Shown in pieces: positions 1-7,999 of a stretch of DNA of 64,000 nucleotides. The translations under genes were made by a program, and so were the position numbers. How positions within the stretch are numbered: the stretch's first letter is position 1; each line of letters opens with the position of its first letter. The notes below the pieces were generated by a model, which saw nothing but the letters and a program-made list of their open reading frames with translations, was not told the DNA's origin and made no database searches. The stretch comes from a virus. The stretch lies in IMG/VR virus record IMGVR_UViG_3300010157_000035, positions 1 to 64,000 of that record. The stretch is one strand, 5' to 3'.

Positions 1-23
1 AACACCACCCTCTTTAAACCATT

Positions 24-1112
24 TTACTTGTCGCTGGCCTGTAAAATATACTTGCCATAACGCTGATGGAACTCGTCAAAGTTCTTCAGCTTGGTTGGCT
101 GGAATGGCAGGTTGTATGTGGTAAGTGCAATTCTAGCACCCATAACAACCAACTCAGTTTCAAAGTTCTTCATCATGTAAGCAAAGAAGTTATCGGCCAT
201 TTCATGGAACTGTTTATCGGATGTCTTGCGCTCAATAGCACCTTTGAGCTCGTAGCACATGGAGATCACTAAACTATACATGGCTGACACTTCTTTGACA
301 TTGAGTTCTTTTTCTTTGCCAGCCAAGATATCTTCGGGCTTGGGCATACGTCCGGCAATCTTACGATGTGCCATAAACTTCACAGCAAGGCCCTCACCGA
401 TAGTACCAGCAACCAAGTTCATCAAGGTGTCGTCGTCGCTGTCTTCGTCTTCAAGCAATTCACTCACAAAGGTCCACGAGCGTGGGGTGGCAAATGCACG
501 GCTTGCACTCTTGGCGTCAAAGTCGTACAGGTCCTGTTTGGCAAAACTCAAGTAACCCACCACGTCCTTGTGGATATTGTTGTTCACTGCCCACTCTTGG
601 TAACTGGCAAAATCCACTTTCATCTCTTGGTGGATGAAACGATTTGCCAGCGGAGTTGGCATACGATAAGTAACACCTTTGTCGCTTTCACGATTGCCTG
701 CGGCAACCATTACAACATTTTTTGGCAGTGCATACTTGCCAATACGTCGATTCAGGATCAACTGATAAGCCGCGGCTTGAACACTGGGTGCGGCACTATT
801 AAGTTCGTCCAAGAACAGCACCACCAGCGGATACTGTTCAGCAAGTTCTTCATCGGGCAGTTCAATTGGAGGAGCCCAATCCATCTTGCCCATGTCTTTG
901 TTGTAAAAAGGAATACCACGAATGTCTGTAGGCTCCATCTGACCCAAACGCAGGTCAATCATATAGCCGCCAAGCTCGGCAGTGATGTCGGCTACCAATT
1001 CCGACTTGCCGATGCCAGGAGGACCCCAAAGGAATAAGGGTCGTTGTTTTTTAAATGCTTTGAGCAGACTCTTGCGAGCTTGCACTGAAGTGACGGTTCT
1101 TGTTTCTGACAT
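24..1112 (-). CDS. MoxR-type AAA+ ATPase
   Basis: A 362-residue ATPase of the MoxR/AAA_5 kind. Walker A (GPPGIGKS) is at residues 30-37, Walker B (LFLDELN) near residue 100, and a sensor-1-like AAGN follows. Such ATPases act as chaperones that load or remodel partners, often with a VWA-domain protein; T4-like cyanophages carry similar genes. The partner is not visible here but could lie to the left, downstream of the stop codon. The ATG at 1112 fits the alignment of the N-terminus with the P-loop. A sigma-70-like promoter lies near 1157-1185, inside the neighbouring small gene. The family call is firm, the role is inferred. Confidence 0.85.
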   Translation of the reverse strand: MSETRTVTSVQARKSLLKAFKKQRPLFLWGPPGIGKSELVADITAELGGYMIDLRLGQMEPTDIRGIPFYNKDMGKMDWAPPIELPDEELAEQYPLVVLFLDELNSAAPSVQAAAYQLILNRRIGKYALPKNVVMVAAGNRESDKGVTYRMPTPLANRFIHQEMKVDFASYQEWAVNNNIHKDVVGYLSFAKQDLYDFDAKSASRAFATPRSWTFVSELLEDEDSDDDTLMNLVAGTIGEGLAVKFMAHRKIAGRMPKPEDILAGKEKELNVKEVSAMYSLVISMCYELKGAIERKTSDKQFHEMADNFFAYMMKNFETELVVMGARIALTTYNLPFQPTKLKNFDEFHQRYGKYILQASDK

Positions 1113-1156
1113 GGCTGTGTCCTTAGGTTACGGTTAAAATTAATTGCTATATGGCT

Positions 1157-1185
1157 ATTGTATATTAAACAGACTTCTGCGTCAA
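1157..1185 (-). promoter_or_regulatory. sigma-70-type promoter before the MoxR ATPase gene
   Basis: On the minus strand TTGACG (1180-1185) and TACAAT (1157-1162) are separated by 17 bp. It overlaps the 3' end of the upstream small gene and would give a leader of about 38 nt. Confidence 0.55.
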
Positions 1186-1374
1186 TCTGTCAATGATTTG
1201 TTGTTGCAAAACAGCAACATCATCACGATCCACATAAAAATCAGTGCGTGGGTCGTAATACTCTCCAGCTTTGGGATCGTAATACAAGACGGCGCCACTA
1301 GGGTAGTGGAACGGACCTTCCAGGCCCTTGCGTGGACCATATTCTTGGTTGTGCTTGAAAACGGTATAGGCCAT
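1165..1374 (-). CDS. hypothetical small protein (69 aa)
   Basis: No family recognised. The start is taken at the ATG at 1374, one base past the TAA of the upstream gene, giving a tight operon; a longer frame to 1434 would overlap that gene deeply. The protein is rich in Tyr/Asp/Pro in the middle (repeated YYDP motifs near residues 30-45), with a charged C-terminal helix ending VLQQQIIDRLTQKSV. Confidence 0.6.
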   Translation of the reverse strand: MAYTVFKHNQEYGPRKGLEGPFHYPSGAVLYYDPKAGEYYDPRTDFYVDRDDVAVLQQQIIDRLTQKSV

Positions 1375-1375
1375 G

Positions 1376-1642
1376 TTATACACCCATTTCGTAGAAACTG
1401 ACAGTAGGATCAAGTCTGAGCAATTCTTCGGCACAACGGGTCAAACGGCGCATCTTGTCACGCACCATTGCAGGAGGCAGTTCGCCATCACAGGTAAGAT
1501 TTTCAGGACTCATGTCGCTGTCGATACTGTTGGCAATGGTCTGGCGATCTTTGGCATTGAGTAGGCTCAATTCGCGTTTATTCCAAATCTTAGCCCAGGT
1601 ATTCTTTTGGGCCACATAGGCTTCTAGTGTGCTGATGTTCAC
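1376..1642 (-). CDS. hypothetical small protein (88 aa), GTG start
   Basis: A soluble, mostly helical 88-residue protein without a recognised domain. The start codon is GTG at 1642, preceded by an AAGGAG Shine-Dalgarno sequence about 8 nt upstream. A near-perfect promoter lies just before it, so this is the first gene of the small operon 1642-1165. Confidence 0.65.
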   Translation of the reverse strand: MNISTLEAYVAQKNTWAKIWNKRELSLLNAKDRQTIANSIDSDMSPENLTCDGELPPAMVRDKMRRLTRCAEELLRLDPTVSFYEMGV

Positions 1643-1671
1643 GTCTGCTCCTTTTTAGTTTCTATACAAGT

Positions 1672-1700
1672 ATTATAGCGAATCGGGCATTAATGGTCAA
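1672..1700 (-). promoter_or_regulatory. sigma-70-type promoter
   Basis: TTGACC (1695-1700), 17-bp spacer, TATAAT (1672-1677) on the minus strand. The first half of the spacer is nearly the same as in the promoter at 1937-1965 (both continue ATTAATGCCCG), suggesting duplication of a promoter cassette. Confidence 0.75.
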
Positions 1701-1930
1701 CCAAATGCTTTTACCAGCCCTGTAAACCCAATTGCAAGGGCTACAATATTGACCAACAACTGTGGTTTATTTGCAACACGGATGCTCCATGCCATGAACA
1801 GGATTGTGCCTAAAAAGAAGGCAAGTATATTGTAAGGATAAGCCGCAGGACCCACGGCATTGAGACCATGCCCTGCTATGATAAACACTGCTCCAGTCCA
1901 CTGTAAAATATCGTTTGTTTTTAAGTTCAT
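1697..1930 (-). CDS. small membrane protein, three predicted TM helices
   Basis: About 77 residues with three hydrophobic stretches (roughly residues 8-27, 32-52 and 57-75), so an inner-membrane protein with little outside the bilayer. The start is placed at the ATG at 1930 rather than the in-frame ATG at 1936, because the promoter -10 box ends at 1937 and transcription would begin at about 1930; the mRNA would then be leaderless. Function unknown. Confidence 0.6.
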   Translation of the reverse strand: MNLKTNDILQWTGAVFIIAGHGLNAVGPAAYPYNILAFFLGTILFMAWSIRVANKPQLLVNIVALAIGFTGLVKAFG

Positions 1931-1936
1931 ACCCAT

Positions 1937-1965
1937 ATTATAGCTGAACGGGCATTAATGGTCAA
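1937..1965 (-). promoter_or_regulatory. sigma-70-type promoter, leaderless configuration
   Basis: TTGACC (1960-1965), 17-bp spacer, TATAAT (1937-1942). The -10 box ends exactly 6 nt before the ATG at 1930, the same spacing as the promoters at 15650, 21825 and 27461. Confidence 0.75.
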
Positions 1966-1974
1966 CCGGAGTTC

Positions 1975-3126
1975 TTACGGTGCTGTTGCTTGCAGATCAA
2001 AAGGTTTTACAAAGTATTCTTTGCTCATGATCACATTTGGCTTTCCTATACTTTTTACCCGGGCTAATATTGTTTCAATTTGCTCAACACCGGTGAGCCA
2101 GCAATGATATACTTCTGGGTCAGACAGTTGTATATTGTTAATTAGATCTGTGGTTTCTTCGGCCCTAGAGCCAACAAATAAGTTTTTTGCAGTGAGCCCG
2201 CGTAGATATGGAAACAGTGGTAATTCTCTGTCCAATGCCAAATTCCATTGCATATATAGAAAATCATCTATTCCGTGTCCTTGTAATTGATGCACAAATT
2301 CATGAGACGTTTGTTTGAGAGTTTCTAGCCAACGTATCATCATCCAAGTTTGTTTTAGGTATAGGTCTGGTAGATACCAAAAATGTAAACTCCAGTCGTC
2401 AGCTTCTTGGAACACACATGAATCACTCCTCACAGAGTACCATTGGCCATCTCTGAGATTAACACGAGGTTTATCAATGCCATTTAATTGTATACTGCGA
2501 CCGGTCCGGTCCTGGGTCCTCCGCACATCATCGTTTTGTGTGCCTAAAATAGCACGACTATTTTGATTTATTTTTGACTGGCCACCATTGTTGTAGATCC
2601 AGTCCAGTTTGTTCTTGTTAAAGTGCTTGACCAACATGTTTTTATCACCCCATCGAATCTGGGTGATTTTTAAATCGGGCATCCAGTGTGTCTTTACAAA
2701 ATTTGCCGAGTCGATGGCCATTTGATTATCAAAGTTCAATTGACCTTTGTTCCACCAATCTCTTGAATAAATTATCAATTCATCAATCTTGACATTGTTT
2801 CTTAAAAAAGCCTTTAGTATAGTATAGCTGTCGTACCCACCACTCCAATGCAGAGCCACATGATCATATAGACCTCGTATGCTCATTACATGACGGTCCA
2901 CAAGATCATTCAGGCATGTTTCAGGCTCCACAGTCCAGTTGACTTGATCAAATCTATTTTCTAACCAGCTATAAGTTATCTTACCAGTATCATAGTTGGC
3001 CAGTTCTATTGCTTCGAGACGATTGGTTGCACGTTGACCATTTATAGTATATGCCACATCAGCAGTAGACGACTCACTGGCAATTATTTGCTCATAATAA
3101 TTTTTGTCGTTTTCTAAAATTATCAT
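1975..3126 (-). CDS. PP-loop ATPase, asparagine-synthase-like
   Basis: A 383-residue protein with a PP-loop (SGGYDS, residues 95-100) after a short beta-rich N-terminal part, as in the synthetase half of asparagine synthase B and related adenylating amidoligases. There is no N-terminal Cys2 glutaminase domain, so free ammonia or another amine would be the nitrogen donor. The gene follows the TctC-like gene with no gap (its ATG directly follows the TAA). Substrate unknown; adenylation chemistry is inferred from the PP-loop only. Confidence 0.6.
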   Translation of the reverse strand: MIILENDKNYYEQIIASESSTADVAYTINGQRATNRLEAIELANYDTGKITYSWLENRFDQVNWTVEPETCLNDLVDRHVMSIRGLYDHVALHWSGGYDSYTILKAFLRNNVKIDELIIYSRDWWNKGQLNFDNQMAIDSANFVKTHWMPDLKITQIRWGDKNMLVKHFNKNKLDWIYNNGGQSKINQNSRAILGTQNDDVRRTQDRTGRSIQLNGIDKPRVNLRDGQWYSVRSDSCVFQEADDWSLHFWYLPDLYLKQTWMMIRWLETLKQTSHEFVHQLQGHGIDDFLYMQWNLALDRELPLFPYLRGLTAKNLFVGSRAEETTDLINNIQLSDPEVYHCWLTGVEQIETILARVKSIGKPNVIMSKEYFVKPFDLQATAP

Positions 3127-4038
3127 TTATTTTTTAACGTTGAATTTTTTAACACGTTCTCTCAACGAGGTAATTTGTTGCCACATTTGTTGCTTGTTGT
3201 TGGTTGAATCGGCTACTCCGGCAAAAGATTCTATAGTGGTTTTCATCTCAGCAGTATTTACAGCTCGCCATAGTTCTCGTTTAAGATAAGCACTTTTCAC
3301 TGGGTCCAGTGTGGGTTTAAGGGCTAGTCCAACAAAACTGTTGAATCCTGGGGCTCCTGTGTGCTTACTCACAGACAGCAATGGTATTCCATCCAGCACT
3401 AGATCGGTGTGGTAAGTGCTGCCTACAATGTGTATTTTTCCAGCCTTGACTAACGACATTACATTAGGACCATTGCTTATCAAGGCCAGGTCTATTTCTT
3501 TGCCCATAATTGCTCTTAGGATTTCGGGTGTACCTTTGTAGTTCACTATCTCTATCGGCTGACGTGTATGTTGGGCCATGGCCTGCGTATTTAAATCCCA
3601 GTATGGACTGTAGCCGCCGACTAGATCTGGCATGCGAGTTATCAAGTCTGCTGGACGTTTGATATTGGTATCGGGCCTAGTTACCCATACTCCTGTTCCA
3701 GTGAAGATGTTTAGCACTAGGTCAAAATCATCGTCGGTGTAAGTCAATTGTTCAGGTCGTATCACCGGGTCTGCAACCAGTGACGAGGTTGTAGTTAGAT
3801 ATATTTCTATATCTCTGCTGCTTTTCCAGCGTTCGGTTCCGATCAATCCACTGGCACCTGGTACGTTTTCTACCACAATGGTATCGCCAGTGTTGTTCTT
3901 GAATGTTTCGGCAATTTTTCTCAGCACGGTATCAGACAGTGAGCCAACTGGCCACGGCAGCATGGCACGATATTCTGCGGCCAAAGCATTGAGAGAAACA
4001 CAAAACAATACAGTTGCAAACAAAATTCTCAAGTTCAT
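3127..4038 (-). CDS. TctC/Bug-family periplasmic binding protein
   Basis: A 303-residue protein with a clear Sec signal peptide (residues 1-20, cleavage after LNALA) followed by a Bug/TctC fold: PWPVGSLSDTVLR near the N-terminus and the ENVPGASGLIG stretch around residue 60 are characteristic. The family binds small carboxylates in the periplasm for tripartite tricarboxylate transporters and is greatly expanded in Burkholderiales. No transporter membrane genes are nearby, so the phage protein may feed or occupy a host transporter. The Shine-Dalgarno AAGGA lies before the ATG at 4038. Likely host-derived. Confidence 0.8.
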   Translation of the reverse strand: MNLRILFATVLFCVSLNALAAEYRAMLPWPVGSLSDTVLRKIAETFKNNTGDTIVVENVPGASGLIGTERWKSSRDIEIYLTTTSSLVADPVIRPEQLTYTDDDFDLVLNIFTGTGVWVTRPDTNIKRPADLITRMPDLVGGYSPYWDLNTQAMAQHTRQPIEIVNYKGTPEILRAIMGKEIDLALISNGPNVMSLVKAGKIHIVGSTYHTDLVLDGIPLLSVSKHTGAPGFNSFVGLALKPTLDPVKSAYLKRELWRAVNTAEMKTTIESFAGVADSTNNKQQMWQQITSLRERVKKFNVKK

Positions 4039-4057
4039 ACGTTTTCCTTTTTAAATG

Positions 4058-4699
4058 TTAATCCACTACTGGACGGTCAAACACATTGTATGGATCATAC
4101 GCAAGACTGACTTGCAAGGCAATACGATCCTTGGAGATATTTTTTTGTGCGTGTAAAATTCTACCATCGATCATGAGCCATTTGTGTAGTGGGGCACATA
4201 CTCGGTCGATCAAGGTCAACTTGGCCAATTGGGTTGGCCTACAGTTGTAAGGTCGGTATACATCCTCTCCTGTTTCTTGATAGAATTCAGTCCATTGATC
4301 ATCGTTGCCTTTTTCTATTAGATACAACAAGGCAAAATTTCTAGTGGTATCTGTGTGTGGCCCGCCCATGGTGGTTTCTGTGTCGTCGGCTCTGGGCATG
4401 AGACACACACTGACTCCAGACTCGACCACTACTGGCGCAATGTTGTCTCGCACCCAGGTGTTCCATTCATCGTCTAGAGGAAATCTCGGATTGCTTCTGG
4501 TAACAATTGGTTGATCATCTTGATCATACACTATTTTGGTACCAAACACAATGCCGGAACCGCCGGTATTGACCACAGGTGGTCTTTTGTCTGGATCGTA
4601 CCAATCCTGTTTGGCCTTGCGAGCTGCAGTCAGAGCCTGCTGTACCAAATGCTCGGGCACTGCCGGCAGTTGGTCCATGATTTGATAGCATTTAGTCAT
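4058..4699 (-). CDS. 2-oxoglutarate/Fe(II)-dependent oxygenase, copy 1
   Basis: A 213-residue double-stranded beta-helix oxygenase. Metal ligands H115 and D117 (in GGPHTDTTR) and H183 (GRILHA), with R192 placed to bind the 2OG carboxylate. The start at 4699 is chosen because all three tandem paralogs then begin M-(I/T)-K-C-(H/Y)-x-x-M. This is the last and most divergent of the three copies. Substrate unknown; members of the superfamily hydroxylate proteins, nucleic acids or small molecules. Downstream is the TctC-like gene. Confidence 0.75.
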   Translation of the reverse strand: MTKCYQIMDQLPAVPEHLVQQALTAARKAKQDWYDPDKRPPVVNTGGSGIVFGTKIVYDQDDQPIVTRSNPRFPLDDEWNTWVRDNIAPVVVESGVSVCLMPRADDTETTMGGPHTDTTRNFALLYLIEKGNDDQWTEFYQETGEDVYRPYNCRPTQLAKLTLIDRVCAPLHKWLMIDGRILHAQKNISKDRIALQVSLAYDPYNVFDRPVVD

Positions 4700-4709
4700 A
4701 TGTGTCCTT

Positions 4710-5372
4710 TTAGGGTTGATTGTTGTGTTCAAACAGGCCAAACACATCTTCATTGAAACTCACATGTATGGCAATGCGTTCGCCTTGATGGTTACCAGTT
4801 TGGTGTAGTATACCGGTTTCACAATATACCCATGAGTTCAATGGCATGTAGGCTTGGTCGATTTTCTCTACCAATGGCATGTAGGCCTGGTCAATTTTCT
4901 CTATGCCTTGCTGACCGGTCAATGTGATAGCAAGCGGTCTACGCAATGGTTGGCCTGACTGATGATACCATCGAGTCCATTGATCAGCATTGCCTTGCTT
5001 TATTGTGTAGAACAATGCGAATTTTCTATTTTTGTCACTGTGAATTGATGATAGGCCAGAATCTTTATATGCGTCGCTAGGAACTACCACACTAGATGCC
5101 ACTCCGGTGTCGGTGAATTTATCTGAAATATTTTCTCCAACCCATTGTTCCCATTCGTTGTCAAGTTGAAATCTTGGAATCCATCTCAATGTTTCGTAAT
5201 CCCCGTTGTTGTTGACTATCAATCTGGGATTGATACTGGGTTCCAAGGTAGAATTTAATACAGGGTGATCCACAAGATTTTCTTGCCAATTTTCAGCAAT
5301 TGATATGGACTGCTGAACAAAATGCTTAGGAACAGCTGGTAAATGATCCATGACATGATGGCATTTAATCAT
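4710..5372 (-). CDS. 2-oxoglutarate/Fe(II)-dependent oxygenase, copy 2
   Basis: A 220-residue paralog of its two neighbours with the H-x-D motif (SIHSD), a distal His (GILHQTG) and a following Arg (GERIAIHV). It contains an in-frame tandem duplication of 11 residues (EKIDQAYMPLV twice), encoded by 33-bp repeats at 4839-4904, just before the distal His strand; this looks like a recent slippage event. Its ATG overlaps the TGA of copy 3 (ATGA), so translation is coupled. Confidence 0.75.
   Translation of the reverse strand: MIKCHHVMDHLPAVPKHFVQQSISIAENWQENLVDHPVLNSTLEPSINPRLIVNNNGDYETLRWIPRFQLDNEWEQWVGENISDKFTDTGVASSVVVPSDAYKDSGLSSIHSDKNRKFALFYTIKQGNADQWTRWYHQSGQPLRRPLAITLTGQQGIEKIDQAYMPLVEKIDQAYMPLNSWVYCETGILHQTGNHQGERIAIHVSFNEDVFGLFEHNNQP
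4729..4780. repeat. 52-bp exact direct repeat, unit 1
   Basis: Identical to 5403-5454. It encodes the conserved C-terminal strand of oxygenase copies 2 and 3 (RIAIHVSFNEDVFGLF). Identity at the DNA level, while flanks diverge, suggests recent duplication or gene conversion. Confidence 0.85.
4839..4904. repeat. 33-bp tandem duplication inside oxygenase copy 2
   Basis: Two adjacent 33-bp units (4839-4871 and 4872-4904) differ at only a few positions and add 11 residues in frame. Confidence 0.85.
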
Positions 5373-6040
5373 ACCACTTCCTTGTTTGTTTTGTCGGTAC
5401 GATCAAACAGGCCAAACACATCTTCATTGAAACTCACATGTATGGCAATGCGTTGGCCTTGATGGTTGGTGGCCTGATGAAGAATTCTTACATCGGCATA
5501 CACCCAGGTATACAATGGCATAACAATTTCATCAATCAACTGGAATTCCTCTCCGGTTGTGCTGACAATTTGATCTATTGTATTTTTTTGCAAGGCATAA
5601 ACTTGTTTTTTAGCTGGAATCAACGGTCCGTCTTTAAGACAATACCATCGTGTCCATTGATCGTCATTGTCTTTCTTGACCAGGTAGAACAAACAAAATT
5701 TTCTTTCTGTGTCATTGTGCAGCGATGTTGCTTGTGTGTCTTCTACTCCGTCCTGTGGCACCAACAAACTTTGTGCTACACCTGTGTTGATATAACAGTC
5801 AGAAATATTGTTGTTGACCCATTCTTCCCATTGCTTTCCGATAAAAATTCTAGGAATATTTCTGCCGCTGTATTTCTTACCATCGTTGTCGACAGCAGGA
5901 GGTTTGGACTGTATACTCCCAGCGCCGGTGATTAGATTATCGAGATTGTTTTGCCAAGCATTTGCAATGCTCAGTGCCTGTTGCACAAAATGGTCAGGCA
6001 CCGGCGGCAAATGATTCATTATTTGATGACACTTAATCAT
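5369..6040 (-). CDS. 2-oxoglutarate/Fe(II)-dependent oxygenase, copy 3 (first in operon)
   Basis: About 223 residues, closest to copy 2. The H-x-D motif is SLHND, the distal His is in RILHQAT, and Arg follows in GQRIAIHV. The start at 6040 matches the common MIKCH N-terminus and lies after the tandem promoter at 6128-6232, so this gene leads the three-oxygenase operon. An upstream in-frame start at 6055 is less likely. Confidence 0.75.
   Translation of the reverse strand: MIKCHQIMNHLPPVPDHFVQQALSIANAWQNNLDNLITGAGSIQSKPPAVDNDGKKYSGRNIPRIFIGKQWEEWVNNNISDCYINTGVAQSLLVPQDGVEDTQATSLHNDTERKFCLFYLVKKDNDDQWTRWYCLKDGPLIPAKKQVYALQKNTIDQIVSTTGEEFQLIDEIVMPLYTWVYADVRILHQATNHQGQRIAIHVSFNEDVFGLFDRTDKTNKEVV
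5403..5454. repeat. 52-bp exact direct repeat, unit 2
   Basis: Identical to 4729-4780; encodes the shared C-terminus of the oxygenase paralogs. Confidence 0.85.
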
Positions 6041-6142
6041 ATTTCTCCACACCAAAAGTAGCAGTCAATACACCTGACTGTTTAATTACACAATTATAAT
6101 TGCTGGTAGAGAACTCTACTTACGGTAGGCGTTCTGTAGTAT

Positions 6143-6171
6143 ATTCTACAGTAAAGACATCACTATGTCAA
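6143..6171 (-). promoter_or_regulatory. sigma-70 promoter, proximal copy, with overlapping palindromes
   Basis: TTGACA (6166-6171), exactly 17 bp, TAGAAT (6143-6148). Drives the oxygenase operon. The palindromes over both boxes look like repressor operators (inference). Confidence 0.8.
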
Positions 6172-6197
6172 GCGTCTTTTTTGGCGTTCTGTAGTAT

Positions 6198-6226
6198 ATT
6201 CTACAGTAAAGACATCACTATGTCAA
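6198..6226 (-). promoter_or_regulatory. sigma-70 promoter, distal copy
   Basis: Identical second copy: TTGACA (6221-6226), 17 bp, TAGAAT (6198-6203). Confidence 0.8.
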
Positions 6227-6282
6227 GCGTCTGTTTCGTTGCGAAACCCGACGTCGGATGAACCCGGCGTTGCTAGATTTAT

Positions 6283-6903
6283 TTAGCTTGTCAGTTGAAA
6301 CTCAACTAATTCTGGATAATCTTTTATGAAACTGTCAAGATTGTAGTTGACTTCTGTTTCGGCGTCGCTGGTCAGTATTCTGATGGTTGTAAATATTCTA
6401 GTTGCGGTAAGGTTATCAACAGCATGACATTGGTCGGCCGCAAATGCATGCCAGCCTTGTGTAAATACTGTTTTGGTTCGAATGCCACCGGTCTGATCAA
6501 ATGGAATATTAGAGGCCTCTGAATCTTTTGCTTGTTTTGTAAAATTATAAAATATTGTTTCAACGCGATCCCCGCCCAGCTCAACAAAATAATTGATACC
6601 CAGTGCTCGCCCTCGATCAATGTGTGGTGGCAAACAGGACGGAATATTGTCATGGCTTTTCATAATACAAACAGTTGATGTAATTGTGTGCTTTGGAAAG
6701 AATTTTTGAAACTCCAAAATCATCTGTTCAGATATAATTTTGTCTTTGACTCCTAGCAAATGCAAAGGTGCAGTTATAGCACCATTGTGAAATTGTTCAA
6801 GCCATTGTTTTTTACTAGGATCAAATTGAACAGAATTGGCCCATGCTTTGATCTGTTCAATTACGGCATTTGATGGTGGCGGTAAGTTGAGTTTGACATG
6901 CAT
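6283..6903 (-). CDS. 2-oxoglutarate/Fe(II)-dependent oxygenase-like protein
   Basis: A 206-residue protein unlike the three tandem copies in sequence but with the same ligand pattern: H-x-D in PPHIDRG, a distal His in DQCHAVDN and Arg in TATRIFTTIRI. Such short phage oxygenases resemble prolyl/aspartyl hydroxylase cores. It lies next to the FeoA-like gene and upstream of the duplicated promoter. Substrate unknown. Confidence 0.65.
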   Translation of the reverse strand: MHVKLNLPPPSNAVIEQIKAWANSVQFDPSKKQWLEQFHNGAITAPLHLLGVKDKIISEQMILEFQKFFPKHTITSTVCIMKSHDNIPSCLPPHIDRGRALGINYFVELGGDRVETIFYNFTKQAKDSEASNIPFDQTGGIRTKTVFTQGWHAFAADQCHAVDNLTATRIFTTIRILTSDAETEVNYNLDSFIKDYPELVEFQLTS

Positions 6904-6912
6904 ACTAATAGC

Positions 6913-7113
6913 TCATCTGACAATTTTTACTGCTCTAGCATCTTGATCACGTATGGCCCATTCAGTTGAACCCACACGTATGTGAAGACAACAGGCCATG
7001 CGTCTTAACACAGTCACAGTCTGCGCAGCAACAATGCCCATTTGTTGCAACCGTTCATTGGCAACACTGGTAATCACTGCTACATCTCGTTCTTGTAAAT
7101 CGTTCAATGTCAT
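6913..7113 (-). CDS. FeoA-like SH3 domain protein
   Basis: 66 residues matching the FeoA pattern: hydrophobic strands, a RLQQMGI turn near residue 21, then TVTVLRR and a final strand AVKIV. FeoA domains act with the iron transporter FeoB or as the C-terminal part of iron repressors. Here it stands alone next to four iron-dependent oxygenases, which makes a link to iron supply attractive but unproven. Confidence 0.6.
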   Translation of the reverse strand: MTLNDLQERDVAVITSVANERLQQMGIVAAQTVTVLRRMACCLHIRVGSTEWAIRDQDARAVKIVR

Positions 7114-7121
7114 AATTTTTG

Positions 7122-7970
7122 TTACTTCTTATGTTTTAACATGAATCTTAAATTAGAATGGGGTGCCCGTCGGTATGATACACCTTGCCAACTTGTATCC
7201 CAATTTAATGTTAAGTAGTCAGGGAAATCTAAAAGGGTTACTTCATAGCCTGAATTATAAATTCTATCAATAAGTGTTGTTATCATTAAATCAAAGTTAG
7301 ACTTTAACTCAAGCGGCAAATCGTTAAATGTTTCAGTAATTATTGGACAAGCAAAGAAAAAACTATTGTTAACCAAACCCATCATTGAATGTATAAGATC
7401 TGTAAAACGGTGCCAACCAGAAAATACAGCATGAATACACATTCCGCAATCATATCGGCCTTGATGTTCTTTAAAAAACTTATCATCTACATCGCCAATG
7501 AGATCGGCTTGACTCCACGGATTAGTAGCTTGATCTACACCAAATATGTGTGGGAACCAATTTTTAAACCCATTTTCTCCGCAACCTAGATCGATTACCG
7601 ATGTCGGGTTTGATTTATATAATTGATCAATATACCAGTAGGTATCTCTTAAGGTAAATTTTATACCGCTTTGGTAAAAAAATCTAGGACTTATTGAAAA
7701 TGGGAAATAAGAATCGTATATGTAATCAAAATGTTGAGATAATCTATTGTCAAGATCAGGATACGTTTCAAAAGGAACACCTGGATAATATGGATTCAAC
7801 AATTTTAATTGGCTTCTATTAATCAAAAAATCAAATCCGTGAACATCTCTGCATTCATCAATGATGTGTTTTGGTAACTGTTCCAACTCAGCATAACTAA
7901 CACAATCGGGCCACGACTCGTCTTTAATAGCGTTGTAGGATGCTATTAAGTTTTTAACAACAGAGTTCAC
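7122..7970 (-). CDS. SAM-dependent methyltransferase-like protein
   Basis: 282 residues with a Rossmann motif I (VIDLGCGENG, around residue 130) and an acidic residue ending the next strand (FGVDQ). The N-terminal 120 residues are not recognised. The start codon appears to be GTG at 7970 with GGA upstream. The flanking tRNA-Thr is separated by a short spacer. Substrate unknown. Confidence 0.6.
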   Translation of the reverse strand: MNSVVKNLIASYNAIKDESWPDCVSYAELEQLPKHIIDECRDVHGFDFLINRSQLKLLNPYYPGVPFETYPDLDNRLSQHFDYIYDSYFPFSISPRFFYQSGIKFTLRDTYWYIDQLYKSNPTSVIDLGCGENGFKNWFPHIFGVDQATNPWSQADLIGDVDDKFFKEHQGRYDCGMCIHAVFSGWHRFTDLIHSMMGLVNNSFFFACPIITETFNDLPLELKSNFDLMITTLIDRIYNSGYEVTLLDFPDYLTLNWDTSWQGVSYRRAPHSNLRFMLKHKK

Positions 7971-7999
7971 TGTTATAATTTCCTTTATAAAAATATTTT

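Larger units (their letters stand above)
6128..6232. repeat. tandem 50-bp repeat carrying two promoters
   Basis: Two identical 50-bp units (6128-6177 and 6183-6232, period 55 bp, separated by a run of T). Each unit holds two palindromes: CTGTAG-N6-CTACAG around the -10 box and GACAT-N4-ATGTC overlapping the -35 box. The intergenic region 6041-6282 contains no gene; next to the repeat are a GTTTCG/CGAAAC hairpin and a CCGACGTCGG palindrome (about 6234-6260), possibly a terminator of the gene ending at 6283. Confidence 0.9.

Noticed and set aside
366-1037. Plus-strand ORF of 223 codons
   Set aside because: It is antisense to the MoxR-type ATPase gene, whose motifs are intact; its translation shows no domain or ribosome binding site.
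6128-6232. CRISPR-like array
   Set aside because: Only two repeats 55 bp apart, with a spacer of 5 bp; promoter elements explain the repeat.
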